64,000 nucleotides of DNA, taken from the NCBI GenBank assembly GCA_964413055.1, contig CAYPRB010000004.1, positions 132,731 through 196,730 of the forward strand, in the 5' to 3' direction. Each line of letters opens with the position of its first letter. Position 1 is the first letter of the stretch. Under the pieces are notes generated by a model, which saw nothing but the letters and a program-made list of their open reading frames with translations, was not told where the DNA came from and did no database searches. The stretch comes from UBA3102 sp964413055 (GTDB lineage: Bacteria > Bacillota > Desulfotomaculia > Desulfotomaculales > Pelotomaculaceae). Below are positions 44,970 to 53,572 of the stretch, piece by piece. The translations under genes were made by a program, and so were the position numbers.

Positions 44970-46788
44970 GATCCTCTTGCCCTACCTCCTCGATAGCCCC
45001 TGCCGGGCAAATTTGAGCGCACACACCGCACCCCGCACAGTTTTTTAATATTACCGGGCGACCGTTTTCCCTGCCGATAGCCGGACAACCGAATTCTTCC
45101 AGGCAAATTCCGCAGGCGACACATTTTTCAGGATTAATTTGCCGGGGTAAACCTTTGGGAGCCAGGTTTGCACATTTTCGCTTCATGATTACGACCGCCG
45201 GTCCCGGATGGCTCATGGCTTCGGAAGCCGCTTTTCCGGCCGCCTGCAGGTCATACGGGTCTGCTTCCAGGACCATCTCTACTCCGCACGCCTTGATTAA
45301 TTCGGCCAGGTCAATTTTTTTCGCCGGGGCTCCCGCAGCAGTGCGGCCGGTGCCGGGATGCGGTTGGAAACCGGTCATGGCGGTAGTTGAGTTATCCAGA
45401 ACCACGAGCGTGATCCCGGCCTGATTATAAACGGCGTTGATTAAACCGGGCACCCCGGTGTGAAAAAAGGTTGAATCCCCAAGAAAGGCTACCTGCCGGC
45501 GGTGGGGTTCTGCCCGGTATAAACCGGAAGCAAGCGTGATACTGGCACCCATGCACAGACAGGTATCCATCGCACTTAAAGGGGGCATGGCACCCAGGGT
45601 GTAACAGCCGATATCGCCGCTGAACACCGCATCCATATCCATATCCCGGGCTGCTTTTTTAAAAGCGTAGAAGGAAGCCCGGTGGGGGCAGCCCGCGCAT
45701 AAAACCGGTGTGCGCAGGGGCAATACCGGGGGGCCGGCAGGTTCTTCTTTACTTGTAGCCGTTTCTTGGGATGCGAATTTAGCGATAATTGATTTTACCT
45801 TGTCGACATTAAGTTCTCCTTCCCGGGGCACCAGACGGTCATGTTTTCCGGATATCACGACAGGTGACCGGTTATGCCAGGCCAGGGAGATTACTTGTTC
45901 CTCGACTACCGGCTCTTGTTCTTCCACTACCAGGATTTTTTCGGCCTGCTCAAACAGTTCCAGTACCGGTTTGCCGGGCAGCGGATAAGGGGTGCCTATT
46001 TTCAGCACCGAAGCGTTGATTCCGGTTAATCCCAATGCCTCGCGGACATAGTTATAGCTGATACCATCTGCGATGATGCCTATTCTGGCATTACGAGCAA
46101 GCATCAAATCATTAAAAACGGATGATTCCAATTTCCCCCGGGCCAATTCCTGGCGTTCGTTAAGCCAGGGATGTCTGCGGGCGGAAAGGCTGGGAAAAAT
46201 GACCTTTCCGGAATCCTTTTTAAAGCGGGGGTTCTGCCGGGTTGGTTTAACCGCGCCTGAAAGGTCAATATCCTGGCAGGCGTGACACGTCCGGGTGGTA
46301 GGTCTTAAAATTACCGGCAAACCCAGGCTTTCAGATAATTCGAAGGCGTACCGGGTCATTTCACGGGCTTCTTCCGGCGTGGCCGGGTCCAGGACCGGCA
46401 GCTTGGCAAACCGGGCAAACATGCGGGTATCCTGCTCCGTCTGGGAACTATGCGGGCCCGGATCATCCGCCACAATCAATACCAGTCCCCCGTCAACCCC
46501 GATGTAAGCCAGACTCATCAGCGGGTCGGCGGCGACGTTCAGACCGACTTGCTTCATGGCGGCAAGAGCCCGTAATCCGGCATAAGAAGCCCCGATCGCC
46601 GTTTCCAGGGCCACTTTTTCATTGACCGACCACTCGGTGTAAAAACCTTTTTCTTCAGACAATGCGGCCAGCGTTGCCAGTACTTCCGAAGACGGAGTGC
46701 CGGGATAGGCGCAGGCCACCCGTAATCCCGCCTCCACGGCGCCGTATGCTATTGCTTCGTTGCCCATCAACAATTTTCTGGCATTCAA
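44959..46788 (-). CDS. iorA: Indolepyruvate:ferredoxin oxidoreductase alpha subunit
   Basis: 609 residues. The N-terminal pyrimidine-binding domain starts MGNEAIAYGAVEAG and has AYPGTPSSE. The thiamine diphosphate domain has CAGCPHRASFYAFKKA and GDIGCYTLG. Two [4Fe-4S] motifs close the protein: CVACGICLEEFGC and CAGCGVCAQICPAG. TTG start with GGGAGG about 11 nt upstream. It is the first gene of the operon and follows a leader terminator at 46811-46850. Confidence 0.94.
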   Translation of the reverse strand: MNARKLLMGNEAIAYGAVEAGLRVACAYPGTPSSEVLATLAALSEEKGFYTEWSVNEKVALETAIGASYAGLRALAAMKQVGLNVAADPLMSLAYIGVDGGLVLIVADDPGPHSSQTEQDTRMFARFAKLPVLDPATPEEAREMTRYAFELSESLGLPVILRPTTRTCHACQDIDLSGAVKPTRQNPRFKKDSGKVIFPSLSARRHPWLNERQELARGKLESSVFNDLMLARNARIGIIADGISYNYVREALGLTGINASVLKIGTPYPLPGKPVLELFEQAEKILVVEEQEPVVEEQVISLAWHNRSPVVISGKHDRLVPREGELNVDKVKSIIAKFASQETATSKEEPAGPPVLPLRTPVLCAGCPHRASFYAFKKAARDMDMDAVFSGDIGCYTLGAMPPLSAMDTCLCMGASITLASGLYRAEPHRRQVAFLGDSTFFHTGVPGLINAVYNQAGITLVVLDNSTTAMTGFQPHPGTGRTAAGAPAKKIDLAELIKACGVEMVLEADPYDLQAAGKAASEAMSHPGPAVVIMKRKCANLAPKGLPRQINPEKCVACGICLEEFGCPAIGRENGRPVILKNCAGCGVCAQICPAGAIEEVGQEDHES

Positions 46789-46810
46789 AAAACTTCATAC
46801 CTCCCGTAAA

Positions 46811-46850
46811 CTGATAAAAAATATTAAAGGCCGGTGTGATACCGGCCTTT
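46811..46850 (-). terminator. Leader terminator upstream of iorA
   Basis: A perfect 10-bp stem (AAAGGCCGGT/ACCGGCCTTT, loop ATCAC on the minus strand) is followed by AATATTTTTTATC and lies only about 25-60 nt before the iorA start. A terminator in this place suggests attenuation of the ior-paaK operon. I see no T-box or known riboswitch signature upstream. The rest of the 46850-47149 divergent region is AT-rich with nothing clear. Confidence 0.7.
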
Positions 46851-47149
46851 ATCTGGCATAACTCAGCATACCGTCTCTCCTGATCAGGACTCAGCTCACA
46901 CTCAACTCTGCTCACTTTATATTTATTTCAATTTAACCTTCTTTTCTAAAAAAATTTTAACACAAGAAATTCTTAAAGTCACTAAAAAAAATTTATTATC
47001 CGTTGTAAAATATTTAGTAACCGCAGGATTTTTTATGGCCGCAAGCAAGATACCGGCTGTTTTTGATAGAATAAAGATTAAATGGTAGCAGTATATGGAA
47101 ATAACAGGAACAGCGGCCGGGAATAATAGTACTAAAGGGGAGCATAGAA

Positions 47150-47428
47150 ATGTCAAAAGTGCGGGCACACGTGCTCATAAGCGGAAGAGTACAGGGGGTG
47201 TATTACCGTTTGGAAACCAGGGAACAGGCAGTTGCCTGCGGGGTCACCGGGTGGGTCCGGAACCGCCCCGACCGTTCCGTGGAAGGGGTGTTCGAAGGGG
47301 AAAAGGAAAATGTTGATAAATTAATAGACTGGTGCCGTAAAGGGCCCGCCATGGCTATTGTCCGTAACGTACAGGTTGCCTGGGAGCCTTACCGGCATGA
47401 ATTCAGTCAGTTTGATATATTATTTTAG
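47150..47428 (+). CDS. acyP: Acylphosphatase
   Basis: 92 residues, the typical size. The active-site loop GRVQGVYYR (arginine binds phosphate) and VTGWVRNRPDRSVEG (catalytic Asn) are both present. It hydrolyses acyl phosphates such as carbamoyl or acetyl phosphate. A good AAAGGGGAG site lies upstream of ATG. It stands 8 nt before murT. Confidence 0.93.
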   Translation: MSKVRAHVLISGRVQGVYYRLETREQAVACGVTGWVRNRPDRSVEGVFEGEKENVDKLIDWCRKGPAMAIVRNVQVAWEPYRHEFSQFDILF

Positions 47429-47436
47429 AAGGGGTC

Positions 47437-48816
47437 TTGTTGTTGAAAATAAACTTGTTTTGCGCCGTCGTGACCGGAAGAATGGTTGCGCTTGCCAGCC
47501 GGTTATCGGGGCACGGAGGTTCTTCCCTGCCCGGTCTGGTTGCCGGAAAAATTTATCACCGCTGCCTGCACGACCTGGCCGGTCAGGTGCGTAAAGGGAT
47601 CATTATGGTTACCGGGACCAACGGTAAAACCACTACTACCAATATGATTGCCGGGATCCTGGAGAAAGCCCGTTTTAAAGTGGTTGCCAACTACGAGGGA
47701 GCTAATATGGCTTCCGGTGTTACCACCAGCTTCATCATGAAAGCCGGCCTGTCCGGTAAAATTGACTGTGACTATGCCATAATCGAGGTGGATGAGGCTT
47801 CGGTGCCGGGAGTGATGAAAGAATTAAACCCGGAAATCGTGGTTATTACCAATTTCTTTCGGGACCAGTTGGACCGGTACTGGGAAATTGAAAAGGTCGT
47901 AGGGGTTATTCGTGATGCTTTGAATAAATACGGTTACGCCAATCTGGTTTTGAATGCCGATGACCCGCTGGTCGCCCAGTTCGGCCGAATTACCCGCCTG
48001 CCGGCAACGTTTTACGGAATTGGCCGGCACGGGCAGAGCACCGCTACCAGCACCCGGACCAGAGAGGCCAAGCGGTGTCCTTTTTGTGGTGCCGCTTTAG
48101 TCTATGATTTTTTTCATTACGGCCAATTGGGTAATTACCGGTGTGCAGAATGTAGTTTTAAAAGGCCGGAACCGGGGCTCGTAGCAATGGATGCCACCGT
48201 TACGGACAAAATAAACTGCCGTATGGTTTATAACGGGGATGAGGCCCAACTGGCAATACAAACCACGGGCATTTATAACCTTTACAACGCCCTGGCGGCT
48301 TTTGCCACCGGGTTACAGCTGGGTATCGATGCCGCAGTCATCTTAAGCGGTTTAAACCGTTACCGGCCGGTAACGGGCCGGATGGAAAATTTTGATTACC
48401 GGGGGAAACCGGTATTTTTGATTCTGGTTAAAAATCCGACGGGTTTTAATGAAGGTCTTTCCGCGTTATTTTTCAACCAAAGGAAAAAAGACGTATTTAT
48501 TGCCATTAACGACAACGATGCTGATGGAAAAGATGTTTCCTGGCTTTGGGACGTGGATTTTGAAATCCTCGGTAACGGTCAACAATTTTTTAATAGTTTT
48601 TTATGCACCGGCAAACGGGGGGAAGAGATGGCCGTGCGCTTGAAATATGCCGGCGTCCCACAGGACAAGATAGCGGTTGACCCGGATATGCCTTCGGCGG
48701 TAAAAAAGATTCTGGATGGTCCCGGTAAACAGTCTTACTTTTTTTCAACTTATACTGCTTTACGGCAGGTTCATGGTATTCTGGAAGCATTAATTGCCGG
48801 GGGGAATAAAAAATGA
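47437..48816 (+). CDS. murT: Lipid II isoglutaminyl synthase, Mur ligase subunit MurT
   Basis: 459 residues: Mur ligase central domain with ATP loop MVTGTNGKTTTTNM, and EVDEAS and VITNFFRDQLDRY in the middle. An inserted four-cysteine zinc-ribbon (CPFCGAAL and YRCAEC, about 208-245) and a DUF1727-type C-terminal domain are also visible. With GatD it amidates the D-Glu of the peptidoglycan stem. It overlaps gatD by 4 nt. Confidence 0.93.
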   Translation: MLLKINLFCAVVTGRMVALASRLSGHGGSSLPGLVAGKIYHRCLHDLAGQVRKGIIMVTGTNGKTTTTNMIAGILEKARFKVVANYEGANMASGVTTSFIMKAGLSGKIDCDYAIIEVDEASVPGVMKELNPEIVVITNFFRDQLDRYWEIEKVVGVIRDALNKYGYANLVLNADDPLVAQFGRITRLPATFYGIGRHGQSTATSTRTREAKRCPFCGAALVYDFFHYGQLGNYRCAECSFKRPEPGLVAMDATVTDKINCRMVYNGDEAQLAIQTTGIYNLYNALAAFATGLQLGIDAAVILSGLNRYRPVTGRMENFDYRGKPVFLILVKNPTGFNEGLSALFFNQRKKDVFIAINDNDADGKDVSWLWDVDFEILGNGQQFFNSFLCTGKRGEEMAVRLKYAGVPQDKIAVDPDMPSAVKKILDGPGKQSYFFSTYTALRQVHGILEALIAGGNKK

Positions 48817-49538
48817 TTAAAATATGTCATCTTTATCCGGACTTGTTGAATTTATACGGCGACCGCGGTAATGTCATTGCTTTCCAACAGCGCTGCCGGT
48901 GGCGGAATATTCCGGTTGAAGTGCACGAGGTAAGTATCGGCGAAGCGCTTTATTTTGAGCAGTATGATTTTGTTTTTTTAGGCGGCGGCTCGGACCGGGA
49001 GCAAAATCTTATTGCGGCTGATCTAATGCGGTGGAGGGAGGAATTAAAAGACGCGGTTGAAAAAGGGTTGGTGCTGCTGGCCATTTGCGGCGGGTACCAG
49101 CTGCTGGGCAAATATTATTTAACCCGTGCCGGTGAAAATATGCCCGGTTTGGATATCCTGGACTTTCATACCCGGGCCGGAGACAGGCGCCTGGTGGGTA
49201 ATGTGGCTATAGAGACGAGCCTGGGAGGAGAGCCGGTCAGGTTGACCGGATTTGAGAATCATTCGGGACAAACTTACCTGGGCAACATTCGTCCCCTGGG
49301 GAAAGTACTGTCGGGAAAAGGCAACAACGGTAAGGACGGGAGGGAAGGGGTTCTTTATAAAAATGTCTTTGGTTCCTACCTGCACGGGCCCCTGCTGCCG
49401 AAAAACGCCCGGCTTACCGACCATCTGATTTCACTGGTGCTTAAAAGAAAGGGACGGCAGGATACGTTGAAACCACTGGACAACACTTTTGAAGACCGTG
49501 CTTGCGCGGTCATGCTCAGGCGCATGGGCCTGCTTTAA
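48813..49538 (+). CDS. gatD: Lipid II isoglutaminyl synthase, glutaminase subunit GatD
   Basis: 241 residues of a class I glutamine amidotransferase of the CobB/CobQ type. The N-terminus IKICHLYPDLLNLYGDRGNV and the nucleophile loop LAICGGYQLLG (Cys about 94) are visible, with a catalytic-type His in FGSYLHGPLL. It supplies ammonia to MurT. Confidence 0.93.
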   Translation: MIKICHLYPDLLNLYGDRGNVIAFQQRCRWRNIPVEVHEVSIGEALYFEQYDFVFLGGGSDREQNLIAADLMRWREELKDAVEKGLVLLAICGGYQLLGKYYLTRAGENMPGLDILDFHTRAGDRRLVGNVAIETSLGGEPVRLTGFENHSGQTYLGNIRPLGKVLSGKGNNGKDGREGVLYKNVFGSYLHGPLLPKNARLTDHLISLVLKRKGRQDTLKPLDNTFEDRACAVMLRRMGLL

Positions 49539-49650
49539 TTTTGATTATATTTATTATTATTTAGGTCTTATATATCCCTTTTCATCAAGAACGGTTCTTT
49601 TTAAAATATGTATAAAGAATCCTGTATGCAAAAAATCAGGAGGTTTAATC

Positions 49651-49773
49651 ATGCAGTACATCGTAACCTGGGCCGAGGGTGAAGAGGTTTATTACCGTTT
49701 CGTATCCGAAGAGGAAGTTGACAGCCTGGTAGAAGCAGATAAACAATACATTGTTGCCGGACTGTCTAATTAA
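49651..49773 (+). CDS. Small 40-residue hypothetical protein
   Basis: MQYIVTWAEGEEVYYRF is followed by an acidic stretch. A strong AGGAGG lies 8 nt upstream of the ATG, and codon use looks coding. It is acidic, without a membrane segment or known motif. A large inverted repeat (49826-49852) and a terminator (49871) follow. I do not recognise it. Confidence 0.6.
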   Translation: MQYIVTWAEGEEVYYRFVSEEEVDSLVEADKQYIVAGLSN

Positions 49774-49825
49774 TTTTATTTTTAAATTAAAACAAGGTTA
49801 ACCTAAAAATACCGTTATTAAACCC

Positions 49826-49852
49826 AAGCAGGTATTTTTAAAATACCTGCTT
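49826..49852. repeat. Inverted repeat after the small gene
   Basis: AAGCAGGTATT pairs with AATACCTGCTT around a 5-nt loop. No T tract follows, so it may be an RNA-stabilising hairpin or protein site rather than a terminator. Confidence 0.5.
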
Positions 49853-49870
49853 GCTTGGTGCTGATAGAAT

Positions 49871-49898
49871 AACCACATGATTTTTATGTGGTTTTTTT
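49871..49898 (+). terminator. Terminator between the small gene and the L,D-transpeptidase gene
   Basis: AACCACAT pairs with ATGTGGTT and runs into TTTTTTT on the plus strand. Confidence 0.75.
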
Positions 49899-49929
49899 GT
49901 TTAAATGAACCACTGGCTTGTATACCTGG

Positions 49930-50769
49930 TTACGGTCTTCTGTCTCCCAATACCAAATCATTAACCAGCTGCAGCCGTTCGTAAGTTTCCGGTCCGACAA
50001 TTCCATCGGGACTCAGTTGCTGATCACGCTGAAAGTTAATTACTGCCGCTTCCGTAACCGGGCCGTAATACCCGTCCAAGTCACCGCGGTAATAGCCGAG
50101 TATCTGTAATATTTGCTGGACGCGCAACACATCGGCGCCGGGATCCACGCCCAGGCGCAGAAGCCTGCCCGTGAAAGCATTTCCGGTTATCTTCACCCTG
50201 GTTCCGAGCTGTACAAGGTTATAAACCCGGATGACGTCGTCCGACCTCATGCGGACACATCCGTGACTGACGGCACTACCGATGGAAGCCTCGTTGTCCG
50301 TGCCGTGAATGCCGTATCCTCCCCAGGGACAATTCAAGCGCATCCACCGCACACCAAAGGGCCCGCCCGGGTTTTCAATCTTTTGAATAATTTTCCAGTT
50401 TCCCAGGGGTGTGGGTGTGTTCGGTGCACCGGCCGCCACCGGGAAAGTACCTGTTTGTCGCCCGGAACGGCTCAGAGAGAGTTCTAAGGTGCTGGTATCG
50501 ATAAAAATAATATATTCGGGGGCGATGGTAAAATCGTCTTCCGGGCTGAGTCCAACGGCATTATAGGTATCCGGGCCGACAATGCCGTCTGCGGCCAGAA
50601 GGAAATTTTGCTGGGCTTTAATGACGGCGTCGCGGGTCTCCGGGGTATAGACGCCGTTAACCGGACCCCTATAAAAACCCAGTTCGGCAAGCCGTTTTTG
50701 AAGATACTGAATATCCGGCCCCACCATTAAGGGATCCATGAGCCGCAGGTACCTGCTTGCATACAACAT
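49930..50769 (-). CDS. L,D-transpeptidase with two peptidoglycan-binding domains
   Basis: 279 residues: peptidoglycan-binding repeat (about 15-72), YkuD catalytic domain (about 85-195; His155, SHGCVRM with Cys171 and Arg173), and a second binding repeat (about 205-270). It cross-links or modifies peptidoglycan and is common among spore-cortex or spore-coat enzymes. No signal peptide is visible, so it might act on the forespore from the mother cell, or leave by another route. A strong GGAGGGG precedes ATG. Confidence 0.9.
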   Translation of the reverse strand: MLYASRYLRLMDPLMVGPDIQYLQKRLAELGFYRGPVNGVYTPETRDAVIKAQQNFLLAADGIVGPDTYNAVGLSPEDDFTIAPEYIIFIDTSTLELSLSRSGRQTGTFPVAAGAPNTPTPLGNWKIIQKIENPGGPFGVRWMRLNCPWGGYGIHGTDNEASIGSAVSHGCVRMRSDDVIRVYNLVQLGTRVKITGNAFTGRLLRLGVDPGADVLRVQQILQILGYYRGDLDGYYGPVTEAAVINFQRDQQLSPDGIVGPETYERLQLVNDLVLGDRRP

Positions 50770-50850
50770 GAAAATAACCCCTCCTTGTCAAAATACCCAC
50801 GATGTTACAATAAGTGTTTTATAACTGTTAGTGAAGGTGTAATTATTTGC

Positions 50851-50878
50851 TTTACATTAGAAAGATTTGTGCTATTAT
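50851..50878 (+). promoter_or_regulatory. Possible vegetative promoter before the MaoC-type gene
   Basis: TTTACA and TATTAT are 16 bp apart in AT-rich DNA, about 110 nt before the start at 50992. The match is moderate. Confidence 0.4.
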
Positions 50879-50991
50879 TATATAGTAATTATATGGCAGA
50901 GGTGCCATTATTGAACGTATAAGGTAATATATATTAATACAGTATTTAATAGAGTAATTTAGTTGAAAGCAAACGGAGGTAATAAAAAATT

Positions 50992-51450
50992 ATGAATTTT
51001 TTTCCTGCCTGGAACGATTTAAACGTTGGCGACAGTGTTACCTTTTACCGCACCTTTACTGAAGAAGACGTGGAAAACTTTATCCGGCTGACCGGCGATT
51101 TCAATCCTTTTCATACGGATAACCACGCAGCAAAAAAATGTGGCTTTAAAAAGCGGGTGGTTCCGGGGCTGCTCACCAGCAGCATGATTGCCCATGCCGG
51201 GGGTACTTTGGTTGTAGAACCGTACGCTGGTGCCAAAGTGTTTTTTCAGTATTTGGCCCCGGTTTATGTCAACGAATCAATTTGTGCCCGGGTTGCCGTA
51301 ACAGGCAAAAACCATTTGAAAAACCAGTTAGCGCTTAAAATAAACTGTACCAACCAGCAGGGAGAAGTGGTTCTTGAAGGAGAGGTTACCGGAAGAATAT
51401 TTCCGGCCTACAGCGGTGGAAACAGTTTGGAATATGTTGCGGATAAATAA
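50992..51450 (+). CDS. MaoC-like enoyl-CoA hydratase/dehydratase
   Basis: 152 residues, one hotdog domain. The catalytic motif FIRLTGDFNPFHTDNHAAKK carries the Asp and His of (R)-specific hydratases, followed by VPGLLTSSMI. It hydrates or dehydrates a short acyl-CoA. GGAGG lies upstream. It is a single gene between terminators. Confidence 0.9.
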   Translation: MNFFPAWNDLNVGDSVTFYRTFTEEDVENFIRLTGDFNPFHTDNHAAKKCGFKKRVVPGLLTSSMIAHAGGTLVVEPYAGAKVFFQYLAPVYVNESICARVAVTGKNHLKNQLALKINCTNQQGEVVLEGEVTGRIFPAYSGGNSLEYVADK

Positions 51451-51491
51451 GTGTTTTCAAATCAGAATAAATATTATTACACTACACCAAG

Positions 51492-51514
51492 AACCGCCTG
51501 AAAGCGGTTTTTTC
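51492..51514 (+). terminator. Terminator after the MaoC-type gene
   Basis: AACCGC pairs with GCGGTT around CTGAAA and is followed by TTTT. Confidence 0.75.
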
Positions 51515-51664
51515 AGTTATACGGCCGGTTTCTAAAGTATATTGACTAGACGAAACATTCTTCTTTTTGCCAGTTCTGCATATAATATAATATTCATTTT
51601 TTGTTAAACCCCGGCCCGGATAGCCGCATTAAAAGTTAGATACTGCTGAGAAGGAGTGAAATCC

Positions 51665-53560
51665 GTGAATTTCCTGAGACGTTTGGAAGAATACCTCTCC
51701 TTGGAAAGACAGTTGGCCTGGGAAGGTGATTTCAGTGATTATCTTGCTGTTATAAAGGAAAGACCTCATGTGTCGCAGTTAGCCCATGCCAAAATATATA
51801 ACATGATCAAGTCTGCAGGATGGGAAGAGGACGACGGGTTAAAAAAATATAAATTTTTTCATACCGAGTTATTTGGCCTTGACAAAACCCTGGAAAAGTT
51901 GGTGGAAGAGTACTTTCACCCGGCCGCCCGCCGTTTGGATGTACGCAAACGCATATTGCTCCTGATGGGACCGGTAAGCGGGGGTAAATCCACCCTGGTG
52001 TCCATGTTAAAAAGAGGCTTGGAGAAGTTCAGCCGCACTGAAGAGGGGGCCCTGTACGGTATCAAGGGGTGTCCGATGCACGAGGAACCTTTGCATCTGA
52101 TTCCCAAAGAGCTGCGGGAAGAATTTCAAAAAGAGTATAACGTTTACATTGAAGGAGAACTCTGCCCCTCCTGCCGCTTGATGGTTGAGTCGGAATACGG
52201 CGGCAATATTGAAAAAGTCAGGGTGGAAAGAATATTTCTTTCTGAAGATAACCGTTGCGGTATCGGGACCTTTACTCCCTCGGACCCCAAATCCCAGGAT
52301 ATCGCTGATTTGACCGGCAGCGTGGACTTCTCGACCATTACAGATTACGGTTCGGAATCAGATCCCCGGGCATACCGTTTCGACGGGGAATTAAATATCG
52401 CCAACCGGGGGATTATGGAGTTCCAAGAAATGCTGAAATGCGACGAAAAGTTTCTTTGGAACCTGCTCAGTCTTTCCCAGGAGGGGAATTTCAAAGCCGG
52501 CCGGTTCGCCCTGATTTACGCCGACGAAATGATAATCGCCCATACCAACGAAAACGAATATAAGAGCTTTATCAGTAACAAAAAAAATGAAGCCTTGCAA
52601 TCCCGCATCATTGTCATGAAGATTCCTTACAACCTGAAAGTAAGTCGCGAGGTTATGATTTATGAAAAGTTGATCAAGCAAAGTGATTTGAGGAATATCC
52701 ACATAGCGCCCCATACCTTGCGTATCGCCAGTATTTTTTCAGTATTGTCGCGTTTAAAGGAATCCAAGAAGCAGGGTATGGACCTGGTGAAGAAAATGAA
52801 ATTATACGACGGTGAGGATGTGGAGGGGTTTAAACAAAAAGATATCAATGAACTGCAGGCGGAAGCTGTTGATGAAGGAATGAGCGGGGTTGACCCGCGT
52901 TATGTGATCAACCGGTTATCTTCCGCGCTGATCCGCACTTCGACCAAGTGTATCAATCCGCTCGATGTGCTGCGCGCTTTAAAAGAAGGGCTGGACCAGC
53001 ATCCGTCGATCACGAAGGAGGAACGTGACCGCCTGTTAAATTTTATTTCGGAAGCGCGTAAGGAGTACGATGAAATGGCCAAAAAAGAAGTGCAGAAGGC
53101 GTTTGTGTATTCCTATGAAGAGTCCGCCAAAGTATTGTTTACCAACTACCTGGATAATGTGGAAGCGTACTGTAACGGAATAAAGCTCAAGGACCCGATT
53201 ACCGATGAGGAATTAGAACCTGATGAAAAACTTATGCGCTCTATCGAAGAGCAGATCGGGATTTCAGAAAACGTGAAAAAAGTATTCCGGGAAGAAATAT
53301 TAATCAGGCTGTCCAGTTACGCCAGAAAGAACCGGCGTTTTGAATACCATTCCCACGAGCATCTCCGGGAAGCCATTGAGAAGAAGCTTTTTGCCGACCT
53401 GAAAGATATCGTTAAAATTACCACTTCCACCAAAACGCCTGATGCTGAACAGTTAAAGCGCATAAACGAAGTGAGCAACCGGTTGATAGAAGATAACGGT
53501 TATTGTCCGGTTTGCGCCAATGAACTTCTGAAATACGTGGGAAGCCTGCTTAACCGTTAG
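51665..53560 (+). CDS. prkA: PrkA family serine protein kinase/AAA protein
   Basis: 631 residues. An AAA+ domain with Walker A GPVSGGKSTLV (about 105) is followed by a long helical C-terminal part. A CPMHEEP and CPSC cysteine segment sits at about 140-175. PrkA acts in early sporulation in Bacillus and in stationary phase in enterobacteria (family knowledge). The GTG at 51665 is chosen since GAAGGAG lies 8 nt upstream; a GTG at 51656 overlaps that site. It is followed 12 nt later by yhbH. The third partner spoVR/ycgB is absent here. Confidence 0.93.
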   Translation: MNFLRRLEEYLSLERQLAWEGDFSDYLAVIKERPHVSQLAHAKIYNMIKSAGWEEDDGLKKYKFFHTELFGLDKTLEKLVEEYFHPAARRLDVRKRILLLMGPVSGGKSTLVSMLKRGLEKFSRTEEGALYGIKGCPMHEEPLHLIPKELREEFQKEYNVYIEGELCPSCRLMVESEYGGNIEKVRVERIFLSEDNRCGIGTFTPSDPKSQDIADLTGSVDFSTITDYGSESDPRAYRFDGELNIANRGIMEFQEMLKCDEKFLWNLLSLSQEGNFKAGRFALIYADEMIIAHTNENEYKSFISNKKNEALQSRIIVMKIPYNLKVSREVMIYEKLIKQSDLRNIHIAPHTLRIASIFSVLSRLKESKKQGMDLVKKMKLYDGEDVEGFKQKDINELQAEAVDEGMSGVDPRYVINRLSSALIRTSTKCINPLDVLRALKEGLDQHPSITKEERDRLLNFISEARKEYDEMAKKEVQKAFVYSYEESAKVLFTNYLDNVEAYCNGIKLKDPITDEELEPDEKLMRSIEEQIGISENVKKVFREEILIRLSSYARKNRRFEYHSHEHLREAIEKKLFADLKDIVKITTSTKTPDAEQLKRINEVSNRLIEDNGYCPVCANELLKYVGSLLNR

Positions 53561-53572
53561 GGGGGAAGGTAC

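Noticed and set aside
46655..46915. An 86-residue minus-strand frame starting upstream of iorA
   Set aside because: It overlaps the leader terminator and iorA itself, and has no ribosome site or recognisable domain.
51542..51591. Vegetative promoter (TTGACT and TATAAT) before prkA
   Set aside because: The two boxes are 33 bp apart. A sigma-E-like CATATAAT is present, but no -35 at the right distance.
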